A stretch of DNA of 64,000 nucleotides from an uncultured Rhodopila sp. (GTDB lineage Bacteria; Pseudomonadota; Alphaproteobacteria; Acetobacterales; Acetobacteraceae): the NCBI RefSeq assembly GCF_903915725.1, contig NZ_CAIWTY010000033.1, forward strand, positions 1 to 64,000. The letters run 5' to 3'. Made by a program: the position numbers and the translations under genes. The notes beneath the pieces are model-generated. The model was not told the DNA's origin, searched no databases, and worked only from the letters and a program-made list of their open reading frames with translations. Below, piece by piece: positions 44,414-53,412 of the stretch (the stretch's first letter is position 1; the number at the start of each line of letters is the position of its first letter).

Positions 44414-45070
44414 TTAGCCCTCCACCAGCCAGCCATGCCCCAGCGCATACCCGACCAGTTCAACCCGGCTGTGGAATCCCAGCTTGTCCATCGCGCGCGA
44501 CTTATACGTCTCGACGCTCTTGACCCCGACGCGCAGCACCGCGGCGATGGCCTTATTACTATGGCCGAGCGCGGTCAGCCGCAGCACCTCCACCTCGCGC
44601 TCGCTCAGATCCACCGCCCGCCCCGGGCCATCGTCCTGCTGCCGGTTCGCGCTGGAATCGATCGCCTGTCCGGCGATCGCGGGATCGAGATAAATCCCCC
44701 CCGCCGCCACGGCATGAATCGCTCGCAGCAGGTCCTCCGGAGCCGAACGCTTCAGCACGTAACCGACCGCGCCAAATTCAAGCAGCTTGCGGACATAGGA
44801 CCGGTCCTCGTGCACCGTCAGCACCAGCACCTTGCATTCCGGGAACTCGGCCAACAGTTGCCGGGTCACATCCATCCCGCTCAGCCCGGGCATCGACAGA
44901 TCCAGCACCAGCACATCCGGCCGCAATTCGATCGCCGCCCGCAACGCCGCGGGCCCGTCGCGCGCCTCACCCACGATGTCGATTTCGGGGTCCGCGGTCA
45001 GCAACGCCTTGATGCCGGCGAGCACTACGGGATGATCATCTGCCAGGAACACACGCACGGCGGCGCTCAC
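44414..45070 (-). CDS. NarL/FixJ-type response regulator partnered with the bacteriophytochrome
   Basis: A 218-residue protein. The receiver (1-120) has FLADDHPVVLAGIKALL, phosphoacceptor DVLVLDLSMPGLSG and Lys in VGYVLKRSAPED. A LuxR-type helix-turn-helix follows (about 150-210: LSEREVEVLRLTALGHSNKA, VGVKSVETYKSRAMDKLG). Its ATG overlaps the stop of the bacteriophytochrome kinase (ATGA), making a coupled two-component pair. It probably switches genes in response to far-red light; the pucC/pucBA genes just beyond are attractive targets. Confidence 0.92.
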   Translation of the reverse strand: MSAAVRVFLADDHPVVLAGIKALLTADPEIDIVGEARDGPAALRAAIELRPDVLVLDLSMPGLSGMDVTRQLLAEFPECKVLVLTVHEDRSYVRKLLEFGAVGYVLKRSAPEDLLRAIHAVAAGGIYLDPAIAGQAIDSSANRQQDDGPGRAVDLSEREVEVLRLTALGHSNKAIAAVLRVGVKSVETYKSRAMDKLGFHSRVELVGYALGHGWLVEG

Positions 45071-47406
45071 AGCGGCACGCGGACGAACAACGTGCAGCCG
45101 AGGCCCGGCGCGGTCTCGATCTCCAGCGCGCCGGAGACGAGCGACAGCCGCTCCCGGATACCCAGCAGTCCGAGGCGCTTCGTCTTCGGCTCGCCATCGG
45201 CGGTAAAGCCCCGACCGTCGTCTTCGACGATCATGCGGACCTCCTGTTCATTCGCTTCCAGCAGCACGCCGACGCGCGTCGCCTCGGCATGGCGGACGAT
45301 GTTATTAAGCGCCTCTTGCAGCACGCGATAGAGCGTTGTCTCGACCGCCGGGTCCAGCCGGCGATCATTCAGCGCCAGATGCAGGCCGATCGGCACGCCC
45401 GAGCGTTCGGCCCAGATCTCCGTCAGGTGGCGGATGGCGGTCTCCAGGCCCAGGTCATCCAGTGCCGTCGGGCGGATTTCCCAGGCCAGCCGGTTGACCT
45501 CGGCGCCGACGCCCTTGGCCAGATGCTTCAATGCCGCAACCCGGGTTTGCAAATCGCCGCGCTCCGGCAGGCCACGGCCGAGGCCGTCCAGCCCGAGTTG
45601 CAGCAATGTCAGCGTCTGCCCCAGCGTATCGTGCAGTTCGCGGGCGATGCGGCGGCGCTCGGCCTCCTGGTCTTCCACGGTGGAGCGCAGCACCTGCGAC
45701 AGCTCCGCCTCCAGTACGGCGCGGCGTTCGGCTTCTTCCTTCAGCTTGGTTGCGACAGCCTGCCATTGCTCCAGCCGCCGATCGAGCTCGGCGGTCAGTA
45801 CTTCTTGCTTGAGGCGGGCGGTTTCGCGCTCACGCGATACCTGATCGATGCGTTGCAGCACCACCTCCAGCAGCGACAGCCGCAGCGTCTTCGCCGCCTC
45901 GATATCGATGTTGCGCCAGGGGCGGGCGTGCAGCTTCACCGTTTCCTGCCAGGCGGCGAAGCTGGTGCGCGGCGTCAGCGTCTCGCCATCCGGGCCGGTT
46001 TCGACAGGCTTGTTCGGGTTGCCGCCCCAGGTGATGTCGCGGACCACCTCCGGGCGGAACCACAGCACGTAGTCGCGCGGCGAGCGGGACACCGACAGCG
46101 CGATCAAGCCGCTGGCGACATCGGCGAATGCGACAGCGGCCGGATAGTCCAGCGGCAGGCGGTCGGTGTGATAGACGCCATCGGCGGCGGTTCGGTTCAG
46201 CCAGGCGACCAGGGCGGCCACCTCGTCCGCCGATGGCGTGCGGCCGAGCGCGGTGAACCTGCCGTCGAGCCATAAACCCACGCCGTCCGCCGGGATATAA
46301 TCCTGCAGGTTGGGCCGCTGGCGCATCAGGCCCTCGGTCAGGTCGCCTTCGCGGCTGATGGTCTTGACCAGCTCCTCATGCACGCGCTTGCAGTGCAATT
46401 GGGCGTCGAACTCCTCGCCGGCGACCTTCGACTCCAGCCGCCAGGACGCCATCTGCGCGAACAGTTCGCAGGCCATGCGCAACCGGTGCGGCAGGAAGCG
46501 GGGCGTGCGGTGGTGGCAGGCGATCAGCCCCCACAGCTCACCGCGGATAACGAGCGACAGCGACATCGACGCGCCAACGCCCATGTTGAGCAGGTATTGC
46601 AGGTGGATGGGCGAGACGCTGCGGGTGACGCTGTAGCTGAGATCGAGCGGGCGTCCGTCGCGCGGGTTGAGCGGCGGCAGGATCGGGTCCGGGCGGTAAT
46701 GCGTGTTGGGGATCAGGCGGATCCAGTTGGACACATACAGTGCGCGGGCCTGGCTGGGGATGTCGGAGGCCGGATAGTGCAGGCCGAGGAACGACTCGGC
46801 GTTGTCATGGCGCGATTCGGCTATGACCGCGCCGCTGCCGTCCGGCTGGAAACGGTAGACCATGACGCGGTCGAAGCCGGAGATGCGGCGGACTTCGTCG
46901 GCGAGGCCCTGGCAGAACGCCCGGGGGGTGGCGGCTTGCTGCACGCGCAGCAGCATGGCCTGCACCTGGCTGAGCGCGTCGTCGGGGTTTTTCTCCAGCA
47001 GCGGCTCCAGTTCCAGAATCAGCAGGCCGCCGGTCTGGTGCACCAGCGCGTCGATCGGGCGGCCGTCGTGCCGGGCCGAGAGGGTGAAGGCGTGCATCGG
47101 CCGGAGCATCGGCCCTTCGGTGGCCAGCAGGGAGCGCAGCCGGGTGACGCGGTCGGCGGTAAACCAGTCATCCATCGGGCGGCCGAGCAGCCTGGCCGGC
47201 GGGTCGCCGAGAATCCGAGTGGTGTCGCCGGCCGCCTGGAGGATGGTCAGCGTTTGCGGGTCAAGCGCCAGCAGGACTCCATGCGGCTGGATCGCGGCGG
47301 GGATATGGATCGGCTCGTGATCGCAATCAGTTATCTCGGTCGCGCCAAAGGCGGGATCGTGTTGTCCGGCATCATCCCGGTCATCCGCTCCCGGAGAGCG
47401 GTTCAT
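45067..47406 (-). CDS. bphP: Bacteriophytochrome histidine kinase
   Basis: About 779 residues. PAS: TDCDHEPIHIPAAIQPHGVL with the biliverdin-binding Cys (about residue 28). GAF: SGFDRVMVYRFQPDGSG and LGLHYPASDIPSQARALYV, including the conserved Asp-Ile-Pro. PHY lies at about 330-500. The kinase is NarX-like (HisKA_3): RRRIARELHDTLGQTLTLLQ with the phosphorylated His, then the HATPase blocks EALNNIVRHAEATRV, EDDGRGF and GLLGIRERL. It senses red/far-red light and phosphorylates the overlapping regulator. The ATG at 47406 was chosen; in-frame starts upstream (47487, 47580) cannot be excluded. Confidence 0.92.
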   Translation of the reverse strand: MNRSPGADDRDDAGQHDPAFGATEITDCDHEPIHIPAAIQPHGVLLALDPQTLTILQAAGDTTRILGDPPARLLGRPMDDWFTADRVTRLRSLLATEGPMLRPMHAFTLSARHDGRPIDALVHQTGGLLILELEPLLEKNPDDALSQVQAMLLRVQQAATPRAFCQGLADEVRRISGFDRVMVYRFQPDGSGAVIAESRHDNAESFLGLHYPASDIPSQARALYVSNWIRLIPNTHYRPDPILPPLNPRDGRPLDLSYSVTRSVSPIHLQYLLNMGVGASMSLSLVIRGELWGLIACHHRTPRFLPHRLRMACELFAQMASWRLESKVAGEEFDAQLHCKRVHEELVKTISREGDLTEGLMRQRPNLQDYIPADGVGLWLDGRFTALGRTPSADEVAALVAWLNRTAADGVYHTDRLPLDYPAAVAFADVASGLIALSVSRSPRDYVLWFRPEVVRDITWGGNPNKPVETGPDGETLTPRTSFAAWQETVKLHARPWRNIDIEAAKTLRLSLLEVVLQRIDQVSRERETARLKQEVLTAELDRRLEQWQAVATKLKEEAERRAVLEAELSQVLRSTVEDQEAERRRIARELHDTLGQTLTLLQLGLDGLGRGLPERGDLQTRVAALKHLAKGVGAEVNRLAWEIRPTALDDLGLETAIRHLTEIWAERSGVPIGLHLALNDRRLDPAVETTLYRVLQEALNNIVRHAEATRVGVLLEANEQEVRMIVEDDGRGFTADGEPKTKRLGLLGIRERLSLVSGALEIETAPGLGCTLFVRVPL

Positions 47407-47591
47407 CGCGCAGCAGGCTTGGTTCTGGGGCGCATCGATGTGGTCTCCGCAGTGACCGTGTTGGCGGCGGTCGGGGTAGAATGTCATTTTCCCCCGCGCG
47501 CTGCCAGTGCGGCGCGGTGGGAGCGCCGGGCGAGTCGCCGATAGGGACAATCCTGACATATTCCGGGAAAATACCGACAAGGCGCCCGTGT

Positions 47592-47678
47592 GTCATGGCC
47601 GGACTTGGTCCGGCCATCCACGACTTCCGTGCTGGTTGGGGCAAAGTCGTGGATGGCCGGCGCAAGGCCGGCCATGAC
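47592..47678. repeat. Dispersed palindromic repeat (full copy)
   Basis: The element opens GTCATGGCCGGACTTGGTCC and closes TCGTGGATGGCCGGCGCAAG, then GCCGGCCATGAC. It has two inverted halves around a central part. It lies between the divergent bphP and pucC genes and matches the copy at 22776-22863. Confidence 0.75.
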
Positions 47679-47910
47679 ACAGTGGGATATGGGACACGCC
47701 CGGCGACGGGGAAGGGGTGAGTATCCGGGAAATCCCGCATTGATTTACCTGAAAAGACGCCGTATTGCAGGACCGACTGAGCGAAACTCGTAACGAGCCT
47801 TCGCTGTACATGTTTGACTAATTTTAGCCGTCGTCTGCCGAGCAGGGCGGGGTGAACCGCGCGACTGCCCGGGACGTTACCGTTTTTCTGGCCCTTAAGA
47901 AGAGTTCCCG

Positions 47911-49368
47911 ATGAGCAACCGCTTTCTCAACGCCTTCGACGCAGTCATCAGAAATCCGATTTTCACGCCCTTCGCAGAGGCGGCGTCGGAGGATCTGCCG
48001 GTTAGCCGGCTGTTGCGGCTTTCGCTGTTCCAGCTGACCGTCGGCATGGCCGTGGTGCTCGTCGTCGGCACGCTGAACCGCGTGATGATCGTTGAACTCG
48101 GCGTCCCCGCCTGGCTGGTGGCGGTGATGATTTCGCTGCCGCTGATCGTCGCGCCCTACCGCGCGGTAGTGGGCTACAAATCCGATACGCACCGCTCGGT
48201 CATGGGTTGGCGGCGGTTGCCTTATCTATGGAAGGGCACCGCCATGCAGTTCGGCGGTCTCGCCATCATGCCCTTCGCACTCCTGGCGATGTCCGGAGAC
48301 CACCGCGAGCCTACGCTTATCGGCGAAATCGGAGCGGCTGCCGCCTTCCTGCTGGTGGGCGCGGGCCTGCACACCGTCCAGACCATCGGGCTGGCGCTGG
48401 CAACCGACCTCGCGCCGAAGGAAAAGCATCCGCAGGTGGTCACCCTGCTGTGCGGCATGATGCTGCTGGGCATGGTCATCAGCGCCGTCGCCTTCGGCAT
48501 CGCGTTGCGCGATTTCGAACAGGTCAAGCTGATCCAGGTGGTGCAGACCGCCTCGGCGATCACCCTGGTGGTCAACTTCTTCGCGCTGTGGAAGCAGGAA
48601 CCGTTCGACCGGGCCTTCTTCGTCAGCAAGCGCGACAAGAACCCGCCGAAGCAGCCATCCTTTCGCGCCGCCTGGGCGGTGTTCACGGCCGACGCCAAGT
48701 CGAAGCGCGCGCTGGTGGTCGTCGGCCTCGGCACCTTCGGCTTCCAGGCGCAGGACATCCTGCTGGAGCCTTATGGCGGCCAGATCCTGCATCTTCCCGT
48801 CGGCACAACAACGATCCTCACCGCCTTCCTGGCCATCGGCGGGGTGCTGGGCTTCCTGCTGTCGGGGCGGCTGCTGAACCGCGGCGTTGCCCCGTATCGG
48901 CTGGCGTCATACGGCGTGCTGGGCGGCCTGCTCGCCTTCACCTGCGTCCTCGGCGCCGCCCCGCTCGCCTCGATCATCCCGTTTGGTTTCGGCACCATGC
49001 TGATTGGCTTTGGCAGCGCGCTGTTCGTCGTTGGCACGCTGTCGGCAGTGATGGGCCAGGCGGCTGGCGGCTTTAGCGGCCTCGCACTCGGCACCTGGGG
49101 CGCGGTGCAGGCTTCCGCCGCCGGTGCGGCAATCGCCACCGGCGGGGTGCTGCGGGACGGTGTCTCGGCACTGGCGCAGCGGGGCTACTTCGGTGAGGCG
49201 CTTGCCGCACCGGTCACCGGCTATGCTGTTGTCTACGGCATTGAGATCGTCCTGCTGCTGGCGACGCTGGTTGCGGTCAGGCCGCTGATCGCGGGCGGTG
49301 AGTCGGCCAGCCCGGGCGGCGGCAGCCAGTCCGAGGGCGTCATGTCGGCCGCGTCAACCTCACCCTGA
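47911..49368 (+). CDS. pucC: PucC/LhaA family light-harvesting assembly protein
   Basis: A 485-residue inner-membrane MFS-type (BCH2) protein with 12 helices. PucC blocks include LRLSLFQLTVGMAVVLVVGT, GTLNRVMIVELGVPAWLVA, GYKSDTHRSVMGWRRLPYLW and FGFQAQDILLEPYGGQIL. PucC is needed for assembly of the LH2 antenna, perhaps by delivering bacteriochlorophyll or shielding subunits. It lies about 2 kb before the pucBA genes on the same strand rather than directly after them, which is the more common order. Confidence 0.93.
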   Translation: MSNRFLNAFDAVIRNPIFTPFAEAASEDLPVSRLLRLSLFQLTVGMAVVLVVGTLNRVMIVELGVPAWLVAVMISLPLIVAPYRAVVGYKSDTHRSVMGWRRLPYLWKGTAMQFGGLAIMPFALLAMSGDHREPTLIGEIGAAAAFLLVGAGLHTVQTIGLALATDLAPKEKHPQVVTLLCGMMLLGMVISAVAFGIALRDFEQVKLIQVVQTASAITLVVNFFALWKQEPFDRAFFVSKRDKNPPKQPSFRAAWAVFTADAKSKRALVVVGLGTFGFQAQDILLEPYGGQILHLPVGTTTILTAFLAIGGVLGFLLSGRLLNRGVAPYRLASYGVLGGLLAFTCVLGAAPLASIIPFGFGTMLIGFGSALFVVGTLSAVMGQAAGGFSGLALGTWGAVQASAAGAAIATGGVLRDGVSALAQRGYFGEALAAPVTGYAVVYGIEIVLLLATLVAVRPLIAGGESASPGGGSQSEGVMSAASTSP

Positions 49369-49432
49369 TCGCCCCTGGCGTCACGCTCGTGCCGGGGCGG
49401 TCTGCCGGCGCACCTTCTGGAAGAGCAAACGC

Positions 49433-50356
49433 ATGGACATCTTCGGCTTCGAAATCCCGCCGATCTTCGGGATTCAGATCCCCAAGCTCGCGATCGTCAT
49501 CGCGATGGGGATCTTCGGGTATTTTGTTGCGACCTTCATCCTCAAGGTCGGCATGTCGGGCTTTGCCGGCATGGCCACCCTCGGCAGCGGATCGAAAAAC
49601 GACGCCGCCAAACCGCGCCGCACGGCGGCGGCACGCGCCAGTGCTTCGGCCTCGGTCGCCTTCGAGCGCGGCATCGTCGTCGCCTCCGGCGCGGACTGGG
49701 AGGATATCCAGGCGCTGAATACGGTGCTCGAAACGCTGGAGGGCCGCAAGAAGGCGACGCTGCTGCGGCAGGGAGACCTGCAGGCTTCAAAGGGTGCCTG
49801 GTGGCTCGCTTTGTTTGAGCAGGCGATCCTGCACCGCATCCTCACTTTGGTCAGCGGCGCGCTCACGCTGTGGGACGCCCGCAATCCCGTTGGCGCGGCG
49901 CTATCCGCCCGCAGCCTGCTGGAGTCGGGGGCGGTGGTGTTGCAGATCGAGCGGCAGCTCAGCCTGCTGGCCGCCAGCGGCAGGCTGGCCGATATCGATG
50001 CTTATGTCGCCGAACGCGCGTTCAGTCAGCCCGGCGGCTGGATCGAACAGGCGCGCAAGACCCGACCGGTTGACGTCCCGAATGTCATCGACGAAGCGGA
50101 CCGGATCAGCCCCGGCCTGCGCTTCTGCTATGACAGGCTGAGCGAATTCGCGGCACCCGAGGCGGTTGGCCAGCACGCCGTGTTCGGCGCCATCGACAAG
50201 ACCGGCACCTCGGCTGAGTTCCGCGACGACGAGAGCCTGGACCCGTCGACCTTCCGGCTTATTCTGGACGCGGCACGGATTGTCGTGCCGGTGGCGGCAG
50301 CATTGGACGCGATCGACGCGCTTATGCGCGAGGATGTTGCGGTCGAGAAGGTATAG
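49433..50356 (+). CDS. Membrane-anchored protein of unknown function after pucC
   Basis: A 307-residue protein with one N-terminal transmembrane helix (LAIVIAMGIFGYFVATFILK, about 18-37), an Ala/Ser/Arg-rich linker, then a helical cytoplasmic domain. The block RFCYDRLSEFAAPEAVGQ resembles helical proteins of the HEPN/DUF5677 style, but no family is certain. The ATG at 49433 is the best start. It is 64 bases after pucC, so it may share its transcript. Confidence 0.6.
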   Translation: MDIFGFEIPPIFGIQIPKLAIVIAMGIFGYFVATFILKVGMSGFAGMATLGSGSKNDAAKPRRTAAARASASASVAFERGIVVASGADWEDIQALNTVLETLEGRKKATLLRQGDLQASKGAWWLALFEQAILHRILTLVSGALTLWDARNPVGAALSARSLLESGAVVLQIERQLSLLAASGRLADIDAYVAERAFSQPGGWIEQARKTRPVDVPNVIDEADRISPGLRFCYDRLSEFAAPEAVGQHAVFGAIDKTGTSAEFRDDESLDPSTFRLILDAARIVVPVAAALDAIDALMREDVAVEKV

Positions 50357-51182
50357 GCCCGGGCGCAGGCCTGCCGGCCTGGTTCGCCGCCATAGCCGGC
50401 AGAGACGCGGGACTTATACCAACCGGCGTTGACGTTGACCGGTCGGGCAGGCCGCCCCATCGTCATGGCGGGCGCAGGCGCGCCATCCACCGGGCTTTGG
50501 TTACGCAGAAAGAAGGCGCGGATGCCGACCTCCGCCGGCATGACGGGGCGCCTGCGGCCGGGAGTCAACGTCATCGCCGGTTGGTATTAGACGCGTCCAG
50601 CCCCGCGAGTCGTGAATGGCCGGATTGGGCACGGCGATGCCATGCGGGTGGCTTGCGTCCGGTCCCGCGAGGCCGGGCGATGAGGCGAGTACACGAGTCT
50701 CCGCGGTCCGCCTCGCCCGTGTCTTGTTTCAGGGCGCTGCGTCGATCAAAGAAATGATGTATTCGGCGGTTGACAATAGGTCATTCGCCAGCCAATACGG
50801 TGTAGACGCTGTCCAGCCAGCGGCAAAGCCAACCATCAGACTACGGCGTGGTTATCGGCTCAGTCCAAAATCGGCGGGAAAGCGGGGTTTTTGTCGAGTC
50901 GCGCGACGTTGCCCCCTGGCAGCAGCGCCCATGCGCAAGCGGTTTTGCGGCCCGGTCCGGGCCAGGCGCGTCAGGAGATCGCCGCCATTCTCGTCCGGGA
51001 ACACCCTGACGCGCGGCTCTTTTCCGGTTGCCAAACCACCAGCCCGGGGAAATCCCCATTTCGTGTGTAGGGGAATACCCTATGCCTGTCGGTCATTTCT
51101 CTGACGCGATCGGGCCATTTCGATTGTGGAATCCCTGACGGCGCCCCGGAAGGTTCCGGACACGATTTTCTGACAACCTGCG
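50357..51182. other. Long intergenic region upstream of the puc genes
   Basis: The region holds the inverted repeat at 50416-50587 and otherwise no recognisable gene. Frames here lack protein-like features. At its end the puc promoter begins. Confidence 0.5.
50416..50587. repeat. Long palindromic element containing the dispersed repeat
   Basis: The outer arms are ATACCAACCGGCGTTGACGT (from 50416) and ACGTCATCGCCGGTTGGTAT (to 50587). Nested inside are CGCCCCATCGTCATGGCGGG and its partner CCGGCATGACGGGGCG. The whole could fold into one long cruciform. Its core belongs to the GTCATGG...CCATCCAC family. It is non-coding, with no transposase. Confidence 0.7.
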
Positions 51183-51210
51183 TTGACAACCAAGTCCGTC
51201 AGGCTAAGAT
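51171..51210 (+). promoter_or_regulatory. puc promoter with overlapping PpsR-like operator
   Basis: TTGACA (51183-51188), 16 bases and TAAGAT (51205-51210) form a good sigma-70 promoter about 200 bases before the first pucB. TGACAACCTGCGTTGACA (51171-51188) matches the PpsR pattern TGTC-N10-GACA at seven of eight positions and covers the -35 box. That is where an aerobic repressor would be expected. This is sequence pattern only. Confidence 0.5.
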
Positions 51211-51411
51211 GACAATCAGTTCATACGGAGAAAACCTTTGAACGATATGGCGGAAACGAACCGCCTCCGTCGAAAATGTTTTCTCCGCCATGCGACTGAC
51301 TATTCGCGAGACCTTTCTGGCGAAGACCTAAGCCGTGACGGCTTGGTTACGGTTTCCCTGCCGCGAGGGATGCGCGGCAATGACGAGTACTCGATTTTGG
51401 AGGGTATCAAT

Positions 51412-51546
51412 ATGGCTAGCCTTTCAGGCCTCACCGAAGAGCAGGCCCAGGAATTCCACACTCAGTTCAAGATCGGCTTCCAGACCTGGCTCGCGATCGC
51501 CATCGTGGCGCACGTGCTGGTGTTCGCCTGGCGCCCCTGGTTCTGA
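51412..51546 (+). CDS. pucB: LH2 light-harvesting beta subunit (copy 1)
   Basis: A 44-residue antenna polypeptide: SGLTEEQAQEFHTQFKIGFQ, then one transmembrane helix with the bacteriochlorophyll-binding His in IAIVAHVLVFAWRPWF. The ATG at 51412 has GGAGGGTATCAAT before it. An in-frame upstream extension to 51238 is not antenna-like and is rejected. It binds B800-850 type pigments with the alpha subunit encoded 17 bases downstream. Confidence 0.95.
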   Translation: MASLSGLTEEQAQEFHTQFKIGFQTWLAIAIVAHVLVFAWRPWF

Positions 51547-51563
51547 TTTAGGAGACGCAGACA

Positions 51564-51746
51564 ATGGCACACAACACTGACAACGACTACAAGTTCTGGC
51601 TCGTCGTCAACCCGGCGACCTGGCTGGTTCCGATCTTCCTGGCTCTGCTGGCCGTGGCCGTGATCGTGCACGTCTCGATTCTCAACGCCAGCCCGAAGCA
51701 CAACTGGATCGCCGGTGCGGCGCCGGCTGCGGCTGCGGTGAAGTAA
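51564..51746 (+). CDS. pucA: LH2 light-harvesting alpha subunit (copy 1)
   Basis: A 60-residue antenna polypeptide: DYKFWLVVNPATWLVPIFLA, then a transmembrane helix with the bacteriochlorophyll-ligating His in VAVIVHVSILNASP and an Ala-rich periplasmic tail. It pairs with PucB to form LH2 rings. TAGGAGACGCAGACA before the ATG is the ribosome binding site. Confidence 0.95.
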   Translation: MAHNTDNDYKFWLVVNPATWLVPIFLALLAVAVIVHVSILNASPKHNWIAGAAPAAAAVK

Positions 51747-51957
51747 GCACCGGGATCGTCACTCCCGTGCGGTGCGCCGGGAGCTGGGCTGAACTGTCCG
51801 GTTCCCGTCGTTAAGCACGGCTGAAGGATCTCGGTGAACCGGAAATAGTAACGGGTGTTCTGCGTGGCAGGTGTTGTCGTCTGGTTTTGATAACAAACAT
51901 CCGGGCAGCGAGAACCGCGTTACTAAAGCGATAACCCCAATCAAAGGGACATAAGAC

Positions 51958-52095
51958 ATGGCAGCTAGCCTTTCAGGCCTGACCGAAGAGCAGGCCCAGG
52001 AATTTCACGCTCAGTTCAAGATCGGCTTCCAGACATGGCTCGCGATCGCGATCGTCGCGCACGTGCTGGTGTTCGCTTGGCGCCCCTGGTTCTGA
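51958..52095 (+). CDS. pucB: LH2 light-harvesting beta subunit (copy 2)
   Basis: A 45-residue polypeptide nearly identical to copy 1, with one extra Ala after the start and Ala instead of Thr before QFKIGF. The pigment-binding His is kept. It follows the first pucA after a 211-base spacer containing a weak hairpin (CCGGTTC...GAACCGG), which may set the ratio of the two pairs. Confidence 0.95.
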   Translation: MAASLSGLTEEQAQEFHAQFKIGFQTWLAIAIVAHVLVFAWRPWF

Positions 52096-52112
52096 TTTAG
52101 GAGACAAATACA

Positions 52113-52286
52113 ATGGCACACAATCCCGAGAACGACTACAAGTTCTGGCTCGTCGTCAACCCCGCCACCTGGCTGGTTCCGATCTTCCTGGCCCTGCTGG
52201 CCGTGGCCGTCGTGATTCACCTCTCGATTCTCACCAGCCCGAAGTACAACTGGATCGCTGGTCCGGCCAAGGTTGCTGTGAAGTAA
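52113..52286 (+). CDS. pucA: LH2 light-harvesting alpha subunit (copy 2)
   Basis: A 57-residue polypeptide very like copy 1: PENDYKFWLVVNPATWLVP, then VAVVIHLSILTSPKYNWIAG with the pigment-binding His. The C-terminal tail is shorter and differs (Tyr for His after SPK; PAKVAVK end). TAGGAGACAAATACA precedes the ATG. Differences near the C-terminus of alpha subunits can shift the B850 band, so the two pairs may differ spectrally (inference). Confidence 0.95.
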   Translation: MAHNPENDYKFWLVVNPATWLVPIFLALLAVAVVIHLSILTSPKYNWIAGPAKVAVK

Positions 52287-52316
52287 TAAACGGGATCGTC
52301 ACTTCCGTTTGCTACA

Positions 52317-52356
52317 AAAGGGGATCGGCCAGCGATGGCCGATCCCCTTTCGCTTT
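52317..52356 (+). terminator. Rho-independent terminator of the puc operon
   Basis: AAAGGGGATCGGCC-AGCGAT-GGCCGATCCCCTTTC is a perfect 14-bp stem followed by a pyrimidine-rich stretch. It lies 30 bases after the second pucA. Confidence 0.8.
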
Positions 52357-52542
52357 GTTCGGCTTCCGGCATTCCGGGCCGGATATGAGAATCGCTCGCG
52401 CCCGGTAATCTCCACTTCTTATGCTCTTGCGGACGGGCGACTCGCCCGGCGAAGCCGATAGACGGGACACTAGGAAAGAAATCTTGACTCTACCCCACAA
52501 CTCAGGGTAGAACCGCCCCAACCCAACCACAGGCCGGGCGGC

Positions 52543-53265
52543 ATGACACACTCCACCACCCTCCCCGAAGACCACGACGGCGGCATCCTGCTGAGCCTCA
52601 TCGTCGCCCTTCTCGCGCCCCTGTTCATTGAGGCCGCCGGCGCCGACATCGCCCTCGCCCGCGCCGCGGCGCGCGAGACCATCGCCGCCTACCGTGCGCA
52701 AAACCACGCCAGCCTGATCATCGTCGGCCGCATCATCGCCTTCGGCCTTGCCGCCCTCGGCTCGCTCAGCCTGTCGATGGCCGATGAGCTAACGATCGCC
52801 ATGATCATCCGCCTGCGCTCCAACGCCAACGCGCTGAATCGTTCGGCCGAACGCTGCGAACGCATGCTGCAGGAAGCCCGCGCCGCCGGGATGGCGCCCG
52901 AACCGGGCGGGGGGTTCGATGAAGTGGAAGTTCGCGCCGCCGTCGCCGCGGCGCAGCGCCGTGCCGCCGAGGCGGTCCGGCCGCCGCCTGCGCGCCCCGA
53001 ACCGCCACCTGCTGCCCGGGCACCGGCATCGCAGGCGGAACCGGCGCAATACGACCCGTATCCGGGCATGTGGGCCGACGCGATGACCACGGTCGCCGCC
53101 GAGGAACTCGCCGCCGTTGCCCATCTTCCGCCCGAGCAGCGCAGGGCGGCTACCGCGCGCGCCGCGCTGCTGACGGAAAAGGCCAACCAACTGCGCGACG
53201 GCCGAACGGCGCCGCATCCGCGGCCTGGCGACCTGGATTGGATGAAGCCGCCGGATCGGCGGTGA
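52543..53265 (+). CDS. Membrane protein of unknown function, 240 residues
   Basis: Two hydrophobic helices (GGILLSLIVALLAPLFIEAA and ASLIIVGRIIAFGLAALGSL) occupy the first 75 residues. A coiled, charged region follows (RLRSNANALNRSAERCERML), then a Pro/Ala-rich linker and a helical tail ending DWMKPPDRR. I do not recognise a family. It starts after the puc terminator and is probably transcribed on its own. Confidence 0.6.
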   Translation: MTHSTTLPEDHDGGILLSLIVALLAPLFIEAAGADIALARAAARETIAAYRAQNHASLIIVGRIIAFGLAALGSLSLSMADELTIAMIIRLRSNANALNRSAERCERMLQEARAAGMAPEPGGGFDEVEVRAAVAAAQRRAAEAVRPPPARPEPPPAARAPASQAEPAQYDPYPGMWADAMTTVAAEELAAVAHLPPEQRRAATARAALLTEKANQLRDGRTAPHPRPGDLDWMKPPDRR

Positions 53266-53412
53266 CGAAGAGCGGCCTTCATCCACGCTCGATTTCACCA
53301 CCAGACGCATAAATCTCATGCCGCGCGGCCTGATTATTTTCATCCGCGGATAACCCATTTCCCGATCCATGAAAGCCGGACATCTCGCCCGACTGAAAAT
53401 GGAGATACTCCG

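Noticed and set aside
44275-44463. 62-codon open frame on the minus strand
   Set aside because: It overlaps the end of the response-regulator gene in another frame and has no start signal.
51238-51411. N-terminal extension of the first pucB
   Set aside because: The extra 58 residues are unlike any antenna protein, whereas ATG 51412 has a good ribosome binding site and gives the same start as copy 2.
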